Source: Chloroflexi bacterium 54-19 (GTDB lineage: Bacteria > Chloroflexota > Chloroflexia > Chloroheliales > Chloroheliaceae). Taken from it: a stretch of DNA of 64,000 nucleotides. The notes beneath the pieces are model-generated. The model was not told the origin of the DNA. It did not search any database and worked only from the letters and a program-made list of their open reading frames with translations. A program made the translations under genes and the position numbers. This document shows positions 33,980 through 41,762 of the stretch, piece after piece. Location of the stretch: NCBI GenBank assembly GCA_001898225.1, contig MKTJ01000051.1, positions 1 to 64,000 on the forward strand. The letters are read 5' to 3'. Numbering within the stretch: position 1 is the first letter of the stretch; each line of letters begins with the position of its first letter.

Positions 33980-35284
33980 ATGGATGAAAACACTCAGAAG
34001 CCACGTATTCAAAACAATCCGAGTATTAAAAAGGCAGAACAACAAATCAAATTAATTAAGGCTGCAAAACGCGGCTTTCCTTATGTTAAACCAATATTTA
34101 AGCTGCTAAAAGCAGATGTACCTGGAATTGAAAGCACCCTGAACAACACCTTTGAAAAAGCAAAAAGCATGGAATTGATGCTAACAATACCTGATCGATT
34201 TAATGATTTGTTTTCCACCAGAGGTTGGATTTTTTATGAAATGATGAATGTTGAGATCGCTCGGAAGGCAGTAGAAAAAGCCGAAGGGGGTGATATTGAA
34301 GGAGCCGAAAATGACTTAGTAGATTATTTTAACCCTGAAATGGTTGAAGTACATCTGGGATTTATGAATGCTGTAAAAGCATTTAGACCAAGGATAATCT
34401 TAGCAAGAAAAGCTCTCACTGATTATCGCGAAGAAAGGTATCATGCTTGTGTTCCAGTCATATTAGCTCAGTTAGATGGGCTTGTTAATGATCTTAATAA
34501 TGTAGGCTTCTTTGCTAAAGGCGTAGATTTAACGGCTTGGGACTCACTCGCAGGGCATAGTAGTGGTTTATCAGCCCTGGCTCAAATTTTAGCAGCAAAA
34601 AGAACAACTATTAACACTGGTAAAATTAGTATTCCCTACAGGCATGGAATCCAACATGGAATGGATTTAGGATATGATAATAAAATGGTTGCAGCTAAAA
34701 CCTGGGCCGCTTTATTTGCCATTCGAGATTGGGCAATAAAAGCTGAGAAGGGAGAGCTTAAAGGACCAAAAGAAACTAAACCTCCAACTTCTTTTCGAGA
34801 AGTACTAAACCAATTAAAAGAAAATGAGGCCGATAAAGCTCGTTTAGAAAGTTGGGAGCCACGTGTAATACAAACGGGAAAAGACTTCCCTACATCTGGA
34901 GAACCAGAAGAATATGTTGAAGGTAGTCCAGAGCAAGAATTAGCCAAGTATTTATATAATTGGAAAACTAAAAGATACGGGCTAATGGTCGGCAGTTTAC
35001 CAAAGAGAATAACTAACAAAACCACTACAGGTAAATTAGCTGGTGAACTAAAAACCCATTATTCCACCAAAAACATTAAGAGCTTTGAGATATTAACGGT
35101 TACTGATAATGCTGCTGCTGTTACAACTATCAAAACAAAGCTTATTTATGAAGAAGATAGTAAAACCATAGAAAATATAATAGATTTTCGATTACTTTAC
35201 GAAGATCAATCAGGCAAAACAATGATTAGGGGTAAACCAGGAGGGAATTGGGTTATCTATAATTATCTTGTTTTCAACCCATAA
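33980..35284 (+). CDS. HEPN-like protein of unknown function
   Basis: The ATG at 33980 is preferred over an upstream TTG. The 434-residue protein is mostly alpha-helical in its first two thirds. R-H-G-I-Q-H-G places Arg221 and His226 in an R-x4-H arrangement, flanked by helices rich in aromatic and aliphatic residues as in HEPN ribonuclease domains. The last 120 residues are beta-rich, with alternating V-T-D-N-A-A-A-V-T-T-I-K-T strands. It stands at the left edge of a defence island and is preceded by a good TATAAT box about 55 bases upstream. An abortive-infection role is inferred from motif and neighbourhood only. Confidence 0.5.
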   Translation: MDENTQKPRIQNNPSIKKAEQQIKLIKAAKRGFPYVKPIFKLLKADVPGIESTLNNTFEKAKSMELMLTIPDRFNDLFSTRGWIFYEMMNVEIARKAVEKAEGGDIEGAENDLVDYFNPEMVEVHLGFMNAVKAFRPRIILARKALTDYREERYHACVPVILAQLDGLVNDLNNVGFFAKGVDLTAWDSLAGHSSGLSALAQILAAKRTTINTGKISIPYRHGIQHGMDLGYDNKMVAAKTWAALFAIRDWAIKAEKGELKGPKETKPPTSFREVLNQLKENEADKARLESWEPRVIQTGKDFPTSGEPEEYVEGSPEQELAKYLYNWKTKRYGLMVGSLPKRITNKTTTGKLAGELKTHYSTKNIKSFEILTVTDNAAAVTTIKTKLIYEEDSKTIENIIDFRLLYEDQSGKTMIRGKPGGNWVIYNYLVFNP

Positions 35285-35309
35285 AATTTATACTAAATAT
35301 CGCGTGACG

Positions 35310-35696
35310 CTAATATAATTTGAGATTTGGTATGCGCTGAAAATGTTTAGTATTGTGCGTTACAACAGTAAGCGAATACTGCAGGGCAGTTGTACCAATC
35401 AAAAGATCAGTATCAGAAAGCATAGCACCTGCTTTCCGCAATTGGCCTCGAATACGGGCGAAACGCCGCATTATAAGCCTTGAAAGGGGTATAACCTCAA
35501 CAGAACGTAAAAACTGCTGGAAAACCTTCTCATCATTTTTAGGATTTCTGCTAAAATAAACTCCTTCGTAAATTTCCCCGTAGGTAATGATGCTGATATA
35601 AAGGTCTTGAGAGCTTAACAATTTTACCAGGTCCACATCTCGTTGTCGTCCTTTTAGAGCGTTAGCAACTACATCTGTATCAAGCAGATAGCTCAT
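35310..35696 (-). CDS. vapC: VapC-family PIN-domain toxin
   Basis: This 128-residue RNase toxin has the PIN acidic set visible at Asp6 (L-L-D-T-D), Glu41/Glu44 (G-E-I-Y-E-G) and Asp95/Asp97 (L-S-D-T-D-L-L-I-G), plus Asn115 in T-H-N-T-K-H-F. VapC toxins cut tRNA or rRNA loops when released from the antitoxin. The gene overlaps the upstream antitoxin gene by four bases, the usual toxin-antitoxin arrangement with the antitoxin first. Normal size for the family. Confidence 0.88.
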   Translation of the reverse strand: MSYLLDTDVVANALKGRQRDVDLVKLLSSQDLYISIITYGEIYEGVYFSRNPKNDEKVFQQFLRSVEVIPLSRLIMRRFARIRGQLRKAGAMLSDTDLLIGTTALQYSLTVVTHNTKHFQRIPNLKLY

Positions 35697-35986
35697 AGTT
35701 CAACAGGCGGACGGGTATTTAATTGTCGGCTTTCTTCGTTATCTTTTAAAAACTGATCTACATCTACCCCTTTCCATCCTCCTAATGAAGAAAGAAATGC
35801 TTCCCGGTCGGCTTGTGTCTTTTTTCGCCCCTGTAATTTCCGCGAAATAACAGGTTTTAAAACAGCACGCTCACCCTTCTCGTTTTCTACAATAACAGGC
35901 TTGCTTTCACTAATAACCTGTTCAAAAAAGCGAGAAACATTGTTTGAAAATTCCGTAAATGGTATTGGACTTGTTTCTTTTGACAT
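35693..35986 (-). CDS. Phd/YefM-like antitoxin of the VapC pair
   Basis: Translation most likely starts at the ATG at 35986, which follows A-G-A-A-A-G-A-G-G-T; a longer frame begins at 36061 but has no ribosome site. The 97-residue product has an N-terminal Phd-like segment (F-S-N-N-V-S-R-F-F-E-Q-V then P-V-I-V-E-N-E-K-G-E-R-A-V-L) and a disordered C-terminal tail that should wrap around VapC. It probably represses its own promoter as an antitoxin-toxin complex. Confidence 0.8.
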   Translation of the reverse strand: MSKETSPIPFTEFSNNVSRFFEQVISESKPVIVENEKGERAVLKPVISRKLQGRKKTQADREAFLSSLGGWKGVDVDQFLKDNEESRQLNTRPPVEL

Positions 35987-36276
35987 ATTGGTACCTCTTT
36001 CTAAGAATATTATAACAAATTCGATGAATTTTAATGAGTTAAGGAGTAAGCTACTTAACATATAATTTTTTCAGTAATAGGTGTTTTGGTTCCACAAGTG
36101 AAAACTGGTTTGGTGTATATTACAAAAATCTAAAGAAATTAGTCTGCTTCATTCAATAAAGAATTTTAGTAAGAAAAGATAAAATCTAAATAATAGGAAT
36201 GGACGTGTAATAAGTTTATCAGATATAATTCCAATAGATTTCTGGTCATCAAACAGGTGAGTACAAATAGGTTTAT

Positions 36277-37518
36277 ATGGAAAACATTGATTTTTTTATT
36301 AGCTATAACAAAGCCGATAGAGGCTGGGCAGAATGGATTGCCTGGGAGTTAGAAGAGGCGGGATACAAGTGCTACATCCAGGCTTGGGATTTTATTACTG
36401 GATCTAATTTTGTTCATGAAATGCAAAAAGGTACTAGAGCAAACAGAACTCTTTTGGTATTGTCACCTGATTATTTAACATCAAAGTTTACACAAGCGGA
36501 ATGGTATGCCGCATTTGCACAAGATCCTACGGGTGAAGATCGAAAAGTGTTTGCTATTAAAGTACGAGAATGTCACCCAGAAGGATTGTTGAGCTCTATC
36601 ATATGGCTAAATTTTGTTGGTTTATCAAAGAATGAAGCCCAAAAGTTGTTATTAACTTCGGCAAAAGGTGAAAGAATAAAACCAGAATTACCACCGCCTT
36701 TTCCTGGTGAGGTAGAACATTCAGTACCACAAGAACCGCCTTTTCCAGGAACAGTGTCGCCAAAAACTGTTAATTTAGAACAAACTGCTGATAGCAATAA
36801 TGAAAAATTAAAATTGTTATTACCTTCTGCTAAACAACGTCTTGCAACCGCAGTTTCTGAGCGCCCGCCAAATGAGATGGGAAAGATCTGGCTTCAATTA
36901 GTTTCAACACCCTTGAAAAATGAAGAAGCATTTGATCCAAATTTATTTCTTGATCAAAAGTTTTTGAGAAAAATTGTACAATTAACTCGTCAAGGAGAAT
37001 CTCCATTATTTGACGATATGTCAGCGGTTTCGAACAAAGTTAATAAATCTAATCTCATTATTACTCAAACCCAGGAAGGTAATAGAGGAAAAGAATATAT
37101 TAGGCTAGTTTTATATAACAACGGTACACTTTCGGTTTCATTTTCTAAACTTCACCAAATAGAAAATACCTCTTATTCGTTTTCAAGATATTATATTGAT
37201 CAAGATATAGTTTACACAAATTTAGTGCAAGCCTTTAAGTTGAATGAACTTATATGGAGTGAATTTGATACTAATCTAGAATTTAATCCTATACTTTACA
37301 ATATTGCATTTTTTGATATTGAAGGACACCGTTTCGGCAAAACTCCTGCTGGACAGGTCACAAGTTACTCTTTTCCAACACGAAGAAATTTATCAAACCC
37401 AGTAATAGTTTATGAGGAACCTAGGACCATAGATCGTAGGCAATCACCCAACGTGGAAAATCTTACTTCACACGCTATAACTAGGTTATCACTTATTTTT
37501 AAGGAAGATAGTTACTAA
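36277..37518 (+). CDS. TIR-domain protein, likely NADase-type defence effector
   Basis: The 413-residue protein starts with a bacterial TIR domain (about residues 3-135): I-D-F-F-I-S-Y-N-K-A-D first, then G-Y-K-C-Y-I-Q-A-W-D, S-P-D-Y-L, and the putative catalytic Glu75 in T-Q-A-E-W. Bacterial TIRs with this pattern usually cleave NAD+ or make signalling nucleotides during phage defence. A linker with P-P-F-P-G motifs follows. The C-terminal 215 residues are beta-rich and not recognised; they may sense the trigger. The gene is AT-rich compared with the conjugation genes. It lies between the VapC pair and the type I restriction operon. Confidence 0.82.
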   Translation: MENIDFFISYNKADRGWAEWIAWELEEAGYKCYIQAWDFITGSNFVHEMQKGTRANRTLLVLSPDYLTSKFTQAEWYAAFAQDPTGEDRKVFAIKVRECHPEGLLSSIIWLNFVGLSKNEAQKLLLTSAKGERIKPELPPPFPGEVEHSVPQEPPFPGTVSPKTVNLEQTADSNNEKLKLLLPSAKQRLATAVSERPPNEMGKIWLQLVSTPLKNEEAFDPNLFLDQKFLRKIVQLTRQGESPLFDDMSAVSNKVNKSNLIITQTQEGNRGKEYIRLVLYNNGTLSVSFSKLHQIENTSYSFSRYYIDQDIVYTNLVQAFKLNELIWSEFDTNLEFNPILYNIAFFDIEGHRFGKTPAGQVTSYSFPTRRNLSNPVIVYEEPRTIDRRQSPNVENLTSHAITRLSLIFKEDSY

Positions 37519-37584
37519 GCATTATTTAAACCCTTTATCGCTCAATTCTATCCAGGCACCAAAGCAACTTAGCTCCCCGTTTGT

Positions 37585-37750
37585 GTGCCACAATCTGCCC
37601 GCCCTGAAGCGAAGCGGAATGGGCTTGACCACTGCGGAATAATGAAATATAGCGTGGAGTGACCTAATTGCTCTATCCAGTTTACCGTCGCTCCGCGCCC
37701 CGCAAAGCGGCTTTCCGCAGTGAGTCAAGAGGGCAGAATTATTGTGTCAC
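37585..37750. other. Structured intergenic element with nested stems
   Basis: The 325-base gap after the TIR gene contains a branched inverted-repeat structure. The outer stem pairs 37585-37600 with 37731-37750 (a 4-base bulge, one mismatch). An inner stem pairs 37624-37639 with 37713-37729 (16 pairs, one A bulge). A third pairing, with G-U wobbles, joins about 37653-37664 to 37687-37697, and a CCGC-AAA-GCGG hairpin lies at 37700-37710. It is much more GC-rich than its flanks. A non-coding RNA or a miniature mobile element are both possible. No ORF in it is credible. Confidence 0.55.
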
Positions 37751-37843
37751 TTTTTGAATTTGAAAATGGCGAATGCGGTTTTCAAACAAATTTTTATCTG
37801 AGTTGTATTTTATCGCGGTAGCGATGATATACCACTTTTTTAA

Positions 37844-38284
37844 TTATCGTTTTTTAGGTTTTCTATTATAAGGAGGTGATTTTTTATCAGGTGGAGCTTT
37901 GGGAATTTCAACTCCTGGCTGGTGGTGGCGTTCAACCCAAAAGCCTAACTTTGATTGTTCCTCACGACGATGCCATAAAGCATTTATTATTGGGTCTGGT
38001 AGTTCTGCAATTTCCCCCTTTGAAAGTTCCTGGTGAATTTGGTCTTTAACTTCCTTTGCTGGCATAGCCCCTAGTGCGGCAACATGCCAAAGTTGCTGTA
38101 ACTGAAAACGGTAAGCTGACAAATCTTCCTGACTTGCATTAAAAACAATTTCTTGAACGGCAAAATATACTAAGCCCGAAAATTGTTCAGTTGGAAACCG
38201 AGCAGCTTCAAAATACAAGCTAGACTTTTGTTCATTTTTATTAGGGTCTACCGAACGGGATTGGTGATTTTCTGGAGAGGGCAT
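37844..38284 (-). CDS. Hypothetical protein beside the restriction operon
   Basis: This 146-residue soluble protein is not recognised. It is helical in the middle (Y-F-A-V-Q-E-I-V-F-N, then L-Q-Q-L-W-H-V-A-A-L), with basic, Pro-rich ends (the C-terminus has K-A-P-P-D-K-K-S-P-P). It is divergent from hsdM, with about 190 bases between the two starts, so the two could share a regulatory region. Whether it controls the restriction system is unknown. Confidence 0.5.
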   Translation of the reverse strand: MPSPENHQSRSVDPNKNEQKSSLYFEAARFPTEQFSGLVYFAVQEIVFNASQEDLSAYRFQLQQLWHVAALGAMPAKEVKDQIHQELSKGEIAELPDPIINALWHRREEQSKLGFWVERHHQPGVEIPKAPPDKKSPPYNRKPKKR

Positions 38285-38472
38285 ATAAATAATTATATCA
38301 AATAAGCCAGAGCCCTAAATCCTTTGAGATAAATGCTAAGAACTATTGGATATTAAATTTATACCAATAAGCAGGACCTCTTTATTCGTTTAGAAGCAAT
38401 ATTTCTGTTAAAATAGGTGTCAAATCTGTTGCAACACCAGTTTTAATTAATTGAAAATAGAAAATTACCTCG

Positions 38473-40485
38473 ATGAAAATAGAGAATGTAACAAGTCTAA
38501 GTACCTTTGTTTGGTCTATCGCGGAAATTTTACGCGGCGACTTTAAACAATCCGAATATGGTAAGGTAATTTTGCCTTTTGTTGTTATGCGCCGCCTAGA
38601 TTGTATTCTTAAACCGACAAAAGAAGCAGTATTAGAAGCAAAACAGAGCTTACCAGAAGGTATTGATGATGAAACCCGCGATATGATCCTCTTTGATGCA
38701 GCAGGTAGTAAGCTGCGAGTATATAACCTTAGCCGTTTTTCATTTGAGACAATGCGAGGGCAGGAACCAAGCCAAATACACGCAAATCTCCTTGACTACA
38801 TAACTAATTTTTCTCCTAACGTCCGGGATATTTTCCTTGATAAGTTCCTTTTTACGGAACAACTTAAGAGGTTGAAGGATGGCGGAATTCTTTGGCAAGT
38901 GTTTGAACGTTTTTGCCAAATTGACCTTCACCCTGACAAGGTAACAAACATTGAAATGGGGTACTTGTTTGAAGAATTAATACGAAGGTTTTCTGAAATC
39001 TCCAATGAAACCGCCGGAGAGCATTTCACACCTCGTGAAGTGATTCGTCTGATAGTTGAATTACTTATCGCTAATGATGACACAAAACTTTCAGGTCGTG
39101 GCATAATTCGGCAAGTTTATGACCCAGCCTGTGGAACAGGTGGTATGCTTGCCCTTACTGAGGAAGCTTTAAAAAGTTTCAATCCTGATATTCGAGTTGA
39201 ATTGTTTGGACAGGAACTTAATGCAGAATCTTTCGGTATTTGTAAATCTGATATGCTGGTCACAGGACATGACCCAGAACAAATTGCTTTTGGTAATACT
39301 CTCACCAATGATGCTCATAAGGGTAAACACTTTCACTATATGCTCTCGAACCCACCCTATGGTGTGGATTGGAAGAAATATCAGGAACCAGTTAAAGAGG
39401 AAGCCGAAACTAAAGGTTATAATGGAAGGTTTGGGGCAGGTTTACCTTCTGTTGATGATGGGCAACTTCTTTTCTTACAACATATGATTTCTAAAATGCG
39501 TGAAGATGAATTAGGTTCACGCATTGGTATTGTTATGAATGGTTCAACGCTTTTTAGTGGTGCAGCCGGTGAAGGGGAAAGTGAAATTCGTCGCTGGATG
39601 TTTGAGAACGACTGGGTTGAGGCAATCATAGCTCTCCCAATTAACCTTTTTTACAATACAGGTATTCAAACTTATATTTGGTTACTAACCAATCGTAAAT
39701 CAAAGGAACGTCTCGGCAAAGTGCAACTTATTGATGCAAGTAGTGGGCGTTTCTGGCAATCTATGCGAAAAAGCTTAGGTGAGAAAAAGCGGGAAATACC
39801 TAAAGAATCGCGTGAAGATATTGTCCGTATTTATGCCGAAATGTTGAATGGTGCTAAGAGTTACGGAGAATTTTCAAAGATTTTCGAAGTTCAAGAATTT
39901 GGGTATCGTAAAGTTAAGGTGGAGCGACCTTTACGACTGAAATTTCAAGTTACCTCGGAAAAGATTGCGCTCCTTCAGGAAAAAAGTGAATTCAAGAAAC
40001 AAAATGATGATTACAAGCAAGCTTTAATATCAGTTTTACATCCTTTGATTTCTGAAAGCTTTACCAGTTCCACAGTTATTGAAAAAGCACTTAACAAGCT
40101 TCCTGCCAAAAAAAAGGTTAGTAAAAAATTGATGGAGCAAATTTTTGTAGCACTTGGCGAGAGGGATGATAACGCGGATATTTTTTTGGATTCCAACGGT
40201 AAACCTATAGCTGATACTACATTGCGAGATTTTGAATTAGTTCCTCTAAAGGAGGATTGGCGAGAATATATTGAACGTGAAGTAATACCTTTTGCACCTG
40301 ATGCTTGGGTAGATGAATCGTACTGTGATGAAAAGGACAGTAAACCTGGTCGTGTGGGCTATGAAGTTAACTTTAACCGATATTTCTATAAGTATATTAA
40401 CCCACGTCCATTAGCTCAAGTTAACATTGAGCTAAAACAGCTCGAAACTGAAATCGCTAGCCTCTTAAAAGAGGTAATTGTATGA
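38473..40485 (+). CDS. hsdM: Type I restriction-modification methyltransferase subunit
   Basis: The 670-residue HsdM adds methyl groups to adenine in the recognition site using S-adenosylmethionine. The N-terminal helical domain is followed by the S-adenosylmethionine motif D-P-A-C-G-T-G-G at residue 217 onward and the catalytic N-P-P-Y-G at 293-297, typical of N6-adenine methylases. It is longer than classical HsdM (about 500), with a C-terminal helical extension of about 150 residues that ends E-L-K-Q-L-E. It is the first gene of the hsdMSR operon and overlaps hsdS by an ATGA. Confidence 0.95.
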   Translation: MKIENVTSLSTFVWSIAEILRGDFKQSEYGKVILPFVVMRRLDCILKPTKEAVLEAKQSLPEGIDDETRDMILFDAAGSKLRVYNLSRFSFETMRGQEPSQIHANLLDYITNFSPNVRDIFLDKFLFTEQLKRLKDGGILWQVFERFCQIDLHPDKVTNIEMGYLFEELIRRFSEISNETAGEHFTPREVIRLIVELLIANDDTKLSGRGIIRQVYDPACGTGGMLALTEEALKSFNPDIRVELFGQELNAESFGICKSDMLVTGHDPEQIAFGNTLTNDAHKGKHFHYMLSNPPYGVDWKKYQEPVKEEAETKGYNGRFGAGLPSVDDGQLLFLQHMISKMREDELGSRIGIVMNGSTLFSGAAGEGESEIRRWMFENDWVEAIIALPINLFYNTGIQTYIWLLTNRKSKERLGKVQLIDASSGRFWQSMRKSLGEKKREIPKESREDIVRIYAEMLNGAKSYGEFSKIFEVQEFGYRKVKVERPLRLKFQVTSEKIALLQEKSEFKKQNDDYKQALISVLHPLISESFTSSTVIEKALNKLPAKKKVSKKLMEQIFVALGERDDNADIFLDSNGKPIADTTLRDFELVPLKEDWREYIEREVIPFAPDAWVDESYCDEKDSKPGRVGYEVNFNRYFYKYINPRPLAQVNIELKQLETEIASLLKEVIV

Positions 40486-41762
40486 GAATTCCAGCAAAAT
40501 ATGCAGCACGTTTTATAAATGGGAACGCTTTTAAGCCCTCAGATTGGGGTGATCAAGGTCTTCCTATTTTACGAATTGCACAACTAAGTGGACAACCATT
40601 CGATAACTTTTATGATGGTAATTTTGATGAAAGATATCGTATTGTAAATGGCGATTTACTTTTTGCGTGGTCTGCGACAATTGACTCATACTATTGGAAC
40701 AGAGGAGAAGCTGTCCTTAACCAACATATTTTCAAAGTTATTCCTAGAAATGGAGTATCAAAGAGGTTCCTGTATTACTCGCTAAAACATTATTCACAAA
40801 TATGGGCTGATTTTGATGCCCACGGATCAACAACAAGGCATATAAAAAAGGAAAGTTTAAGTAATAAAATATATTTACCAGATATAAATAATCAGGAAGC
40901 CATTGCTGATTTCCTAGATCGTGAAACCTTACGTATAACTCAATTGATTGAGAAAAAGCAACAAATGGTGGATCTTTTACAAGAAAAATTATCGCGAGAA
41001 ATTGAACAGGCAGTTACGGGCGGAATAGACAATCATTACCTTAAAAAGCAAACTAACATACCTTGGCTTCCAGAAATTCCAGATCACTGGGAGGTAAAAC
41101 GTGCAAAATTTCTTTTCTCTGAAGCACAACGTATACCACAGGAAAATGACAAGATAATAACAGCTTTCAGAGATGGTCAAGTTACTCTACGCGAAAATCG
41201 CAGAACTGAAGGATATACTTTTGCAATTAAAGAAGTTGGTTATCAACATATTAAAGCTGGTGACTTAGTAATTAATACAATGGATGCATTTGCAGGAGCA
41301 ATAGGTGTTTCTGATTCAGACGGAAAAGCAACAGGTGAGTATGCTGTTTGCGAAGCAAAATCCGATCAAGTAAATAATCATTACTATGCCAATTTGTTAA
41401 GATGTATGGCAAAGCGTGATTATATCTTTGTACTTTGTCCATCAGTGAGAGAGCGTGCACCCCGCTTCCGTTTTATCCGATTTGCACCTGTTTTCTTGCC
41501 TGTTCCCCCCCGCTTTGAGCAAGATAAGATAGTAGAACATATAGGAGTTATTACAAAGCGTATTGAGGAGATTAAGGCAAAAACTGATCAATCCCTTGAA
41601 CGTTTACGTGAATACCGCTCCAATATTATAACCGCTGTTGTTACCGGTCAAATTGACATTACTACTTGGAGTAAGCGTGGGGAGACTGACCGGCAAATGG
41701 AAGCAATAGAAGCCGAAATCGGCAATACTTCACAACCTGCATTGAAGGAGGTGCAGGCATGA
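40482..41762 (+). CDS. hsdS: Type I restriction-modification specificity subunit
   Basis: This 426-residue subunit determines the bipartite DNA target. It has two target-recognition domains (about residues 1-135 and 200-365), each followed by a helical spacer: L-D-R-E-T-L-R-I-T-Q-L-I-E-K-K-Q-Q near 145 and I-T-K-R-I-E-E-I-K-A-K near 360. The first recognition domain starts without the usual leading helix, so the protein is slightly short at the N-terminus. It is coupled to hsdM and hsdR by four-base overlaps. The target sequence cannot be read from the gene. Confidence 0.92.
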   Translation: MRIPAKYAARFINGNAFKPSDWGDQGLPILRIAQLSGQPFDNFYDGNFDERYRIVNGDLLFAWSATIDSYYWNRGEAVLNQHIFKVIPRNGVSKRFLYYSLKHYSQIWADFDAHGSTTRHIKKESLSNKIYLPDINNQEAIADFLDRETLRITQLIEKKQQMVDLLQEKLSREIEQAVTGGIDNHYLKKQTNIPWLPEIPDHWEVKRAKFLFSEAQRIPQENDKIITAFRDGQVTLRENRRTEGYTFAIKEVGYQHIKAGDLVINTMDAFAGAIGVSDSDGKATGEYAVCEAKSDQVNNHYYANLLRCMAKRDYIFVLCPSVRERAPRFRFIRFAPVFLPVPPRFEQDKIVEHIGVITKRIEEIKAKTDQSLERLREYRSNIITAVVTGQIDITTWSKRGETDRQMEAIEAEIGNTSQPALKEVQA

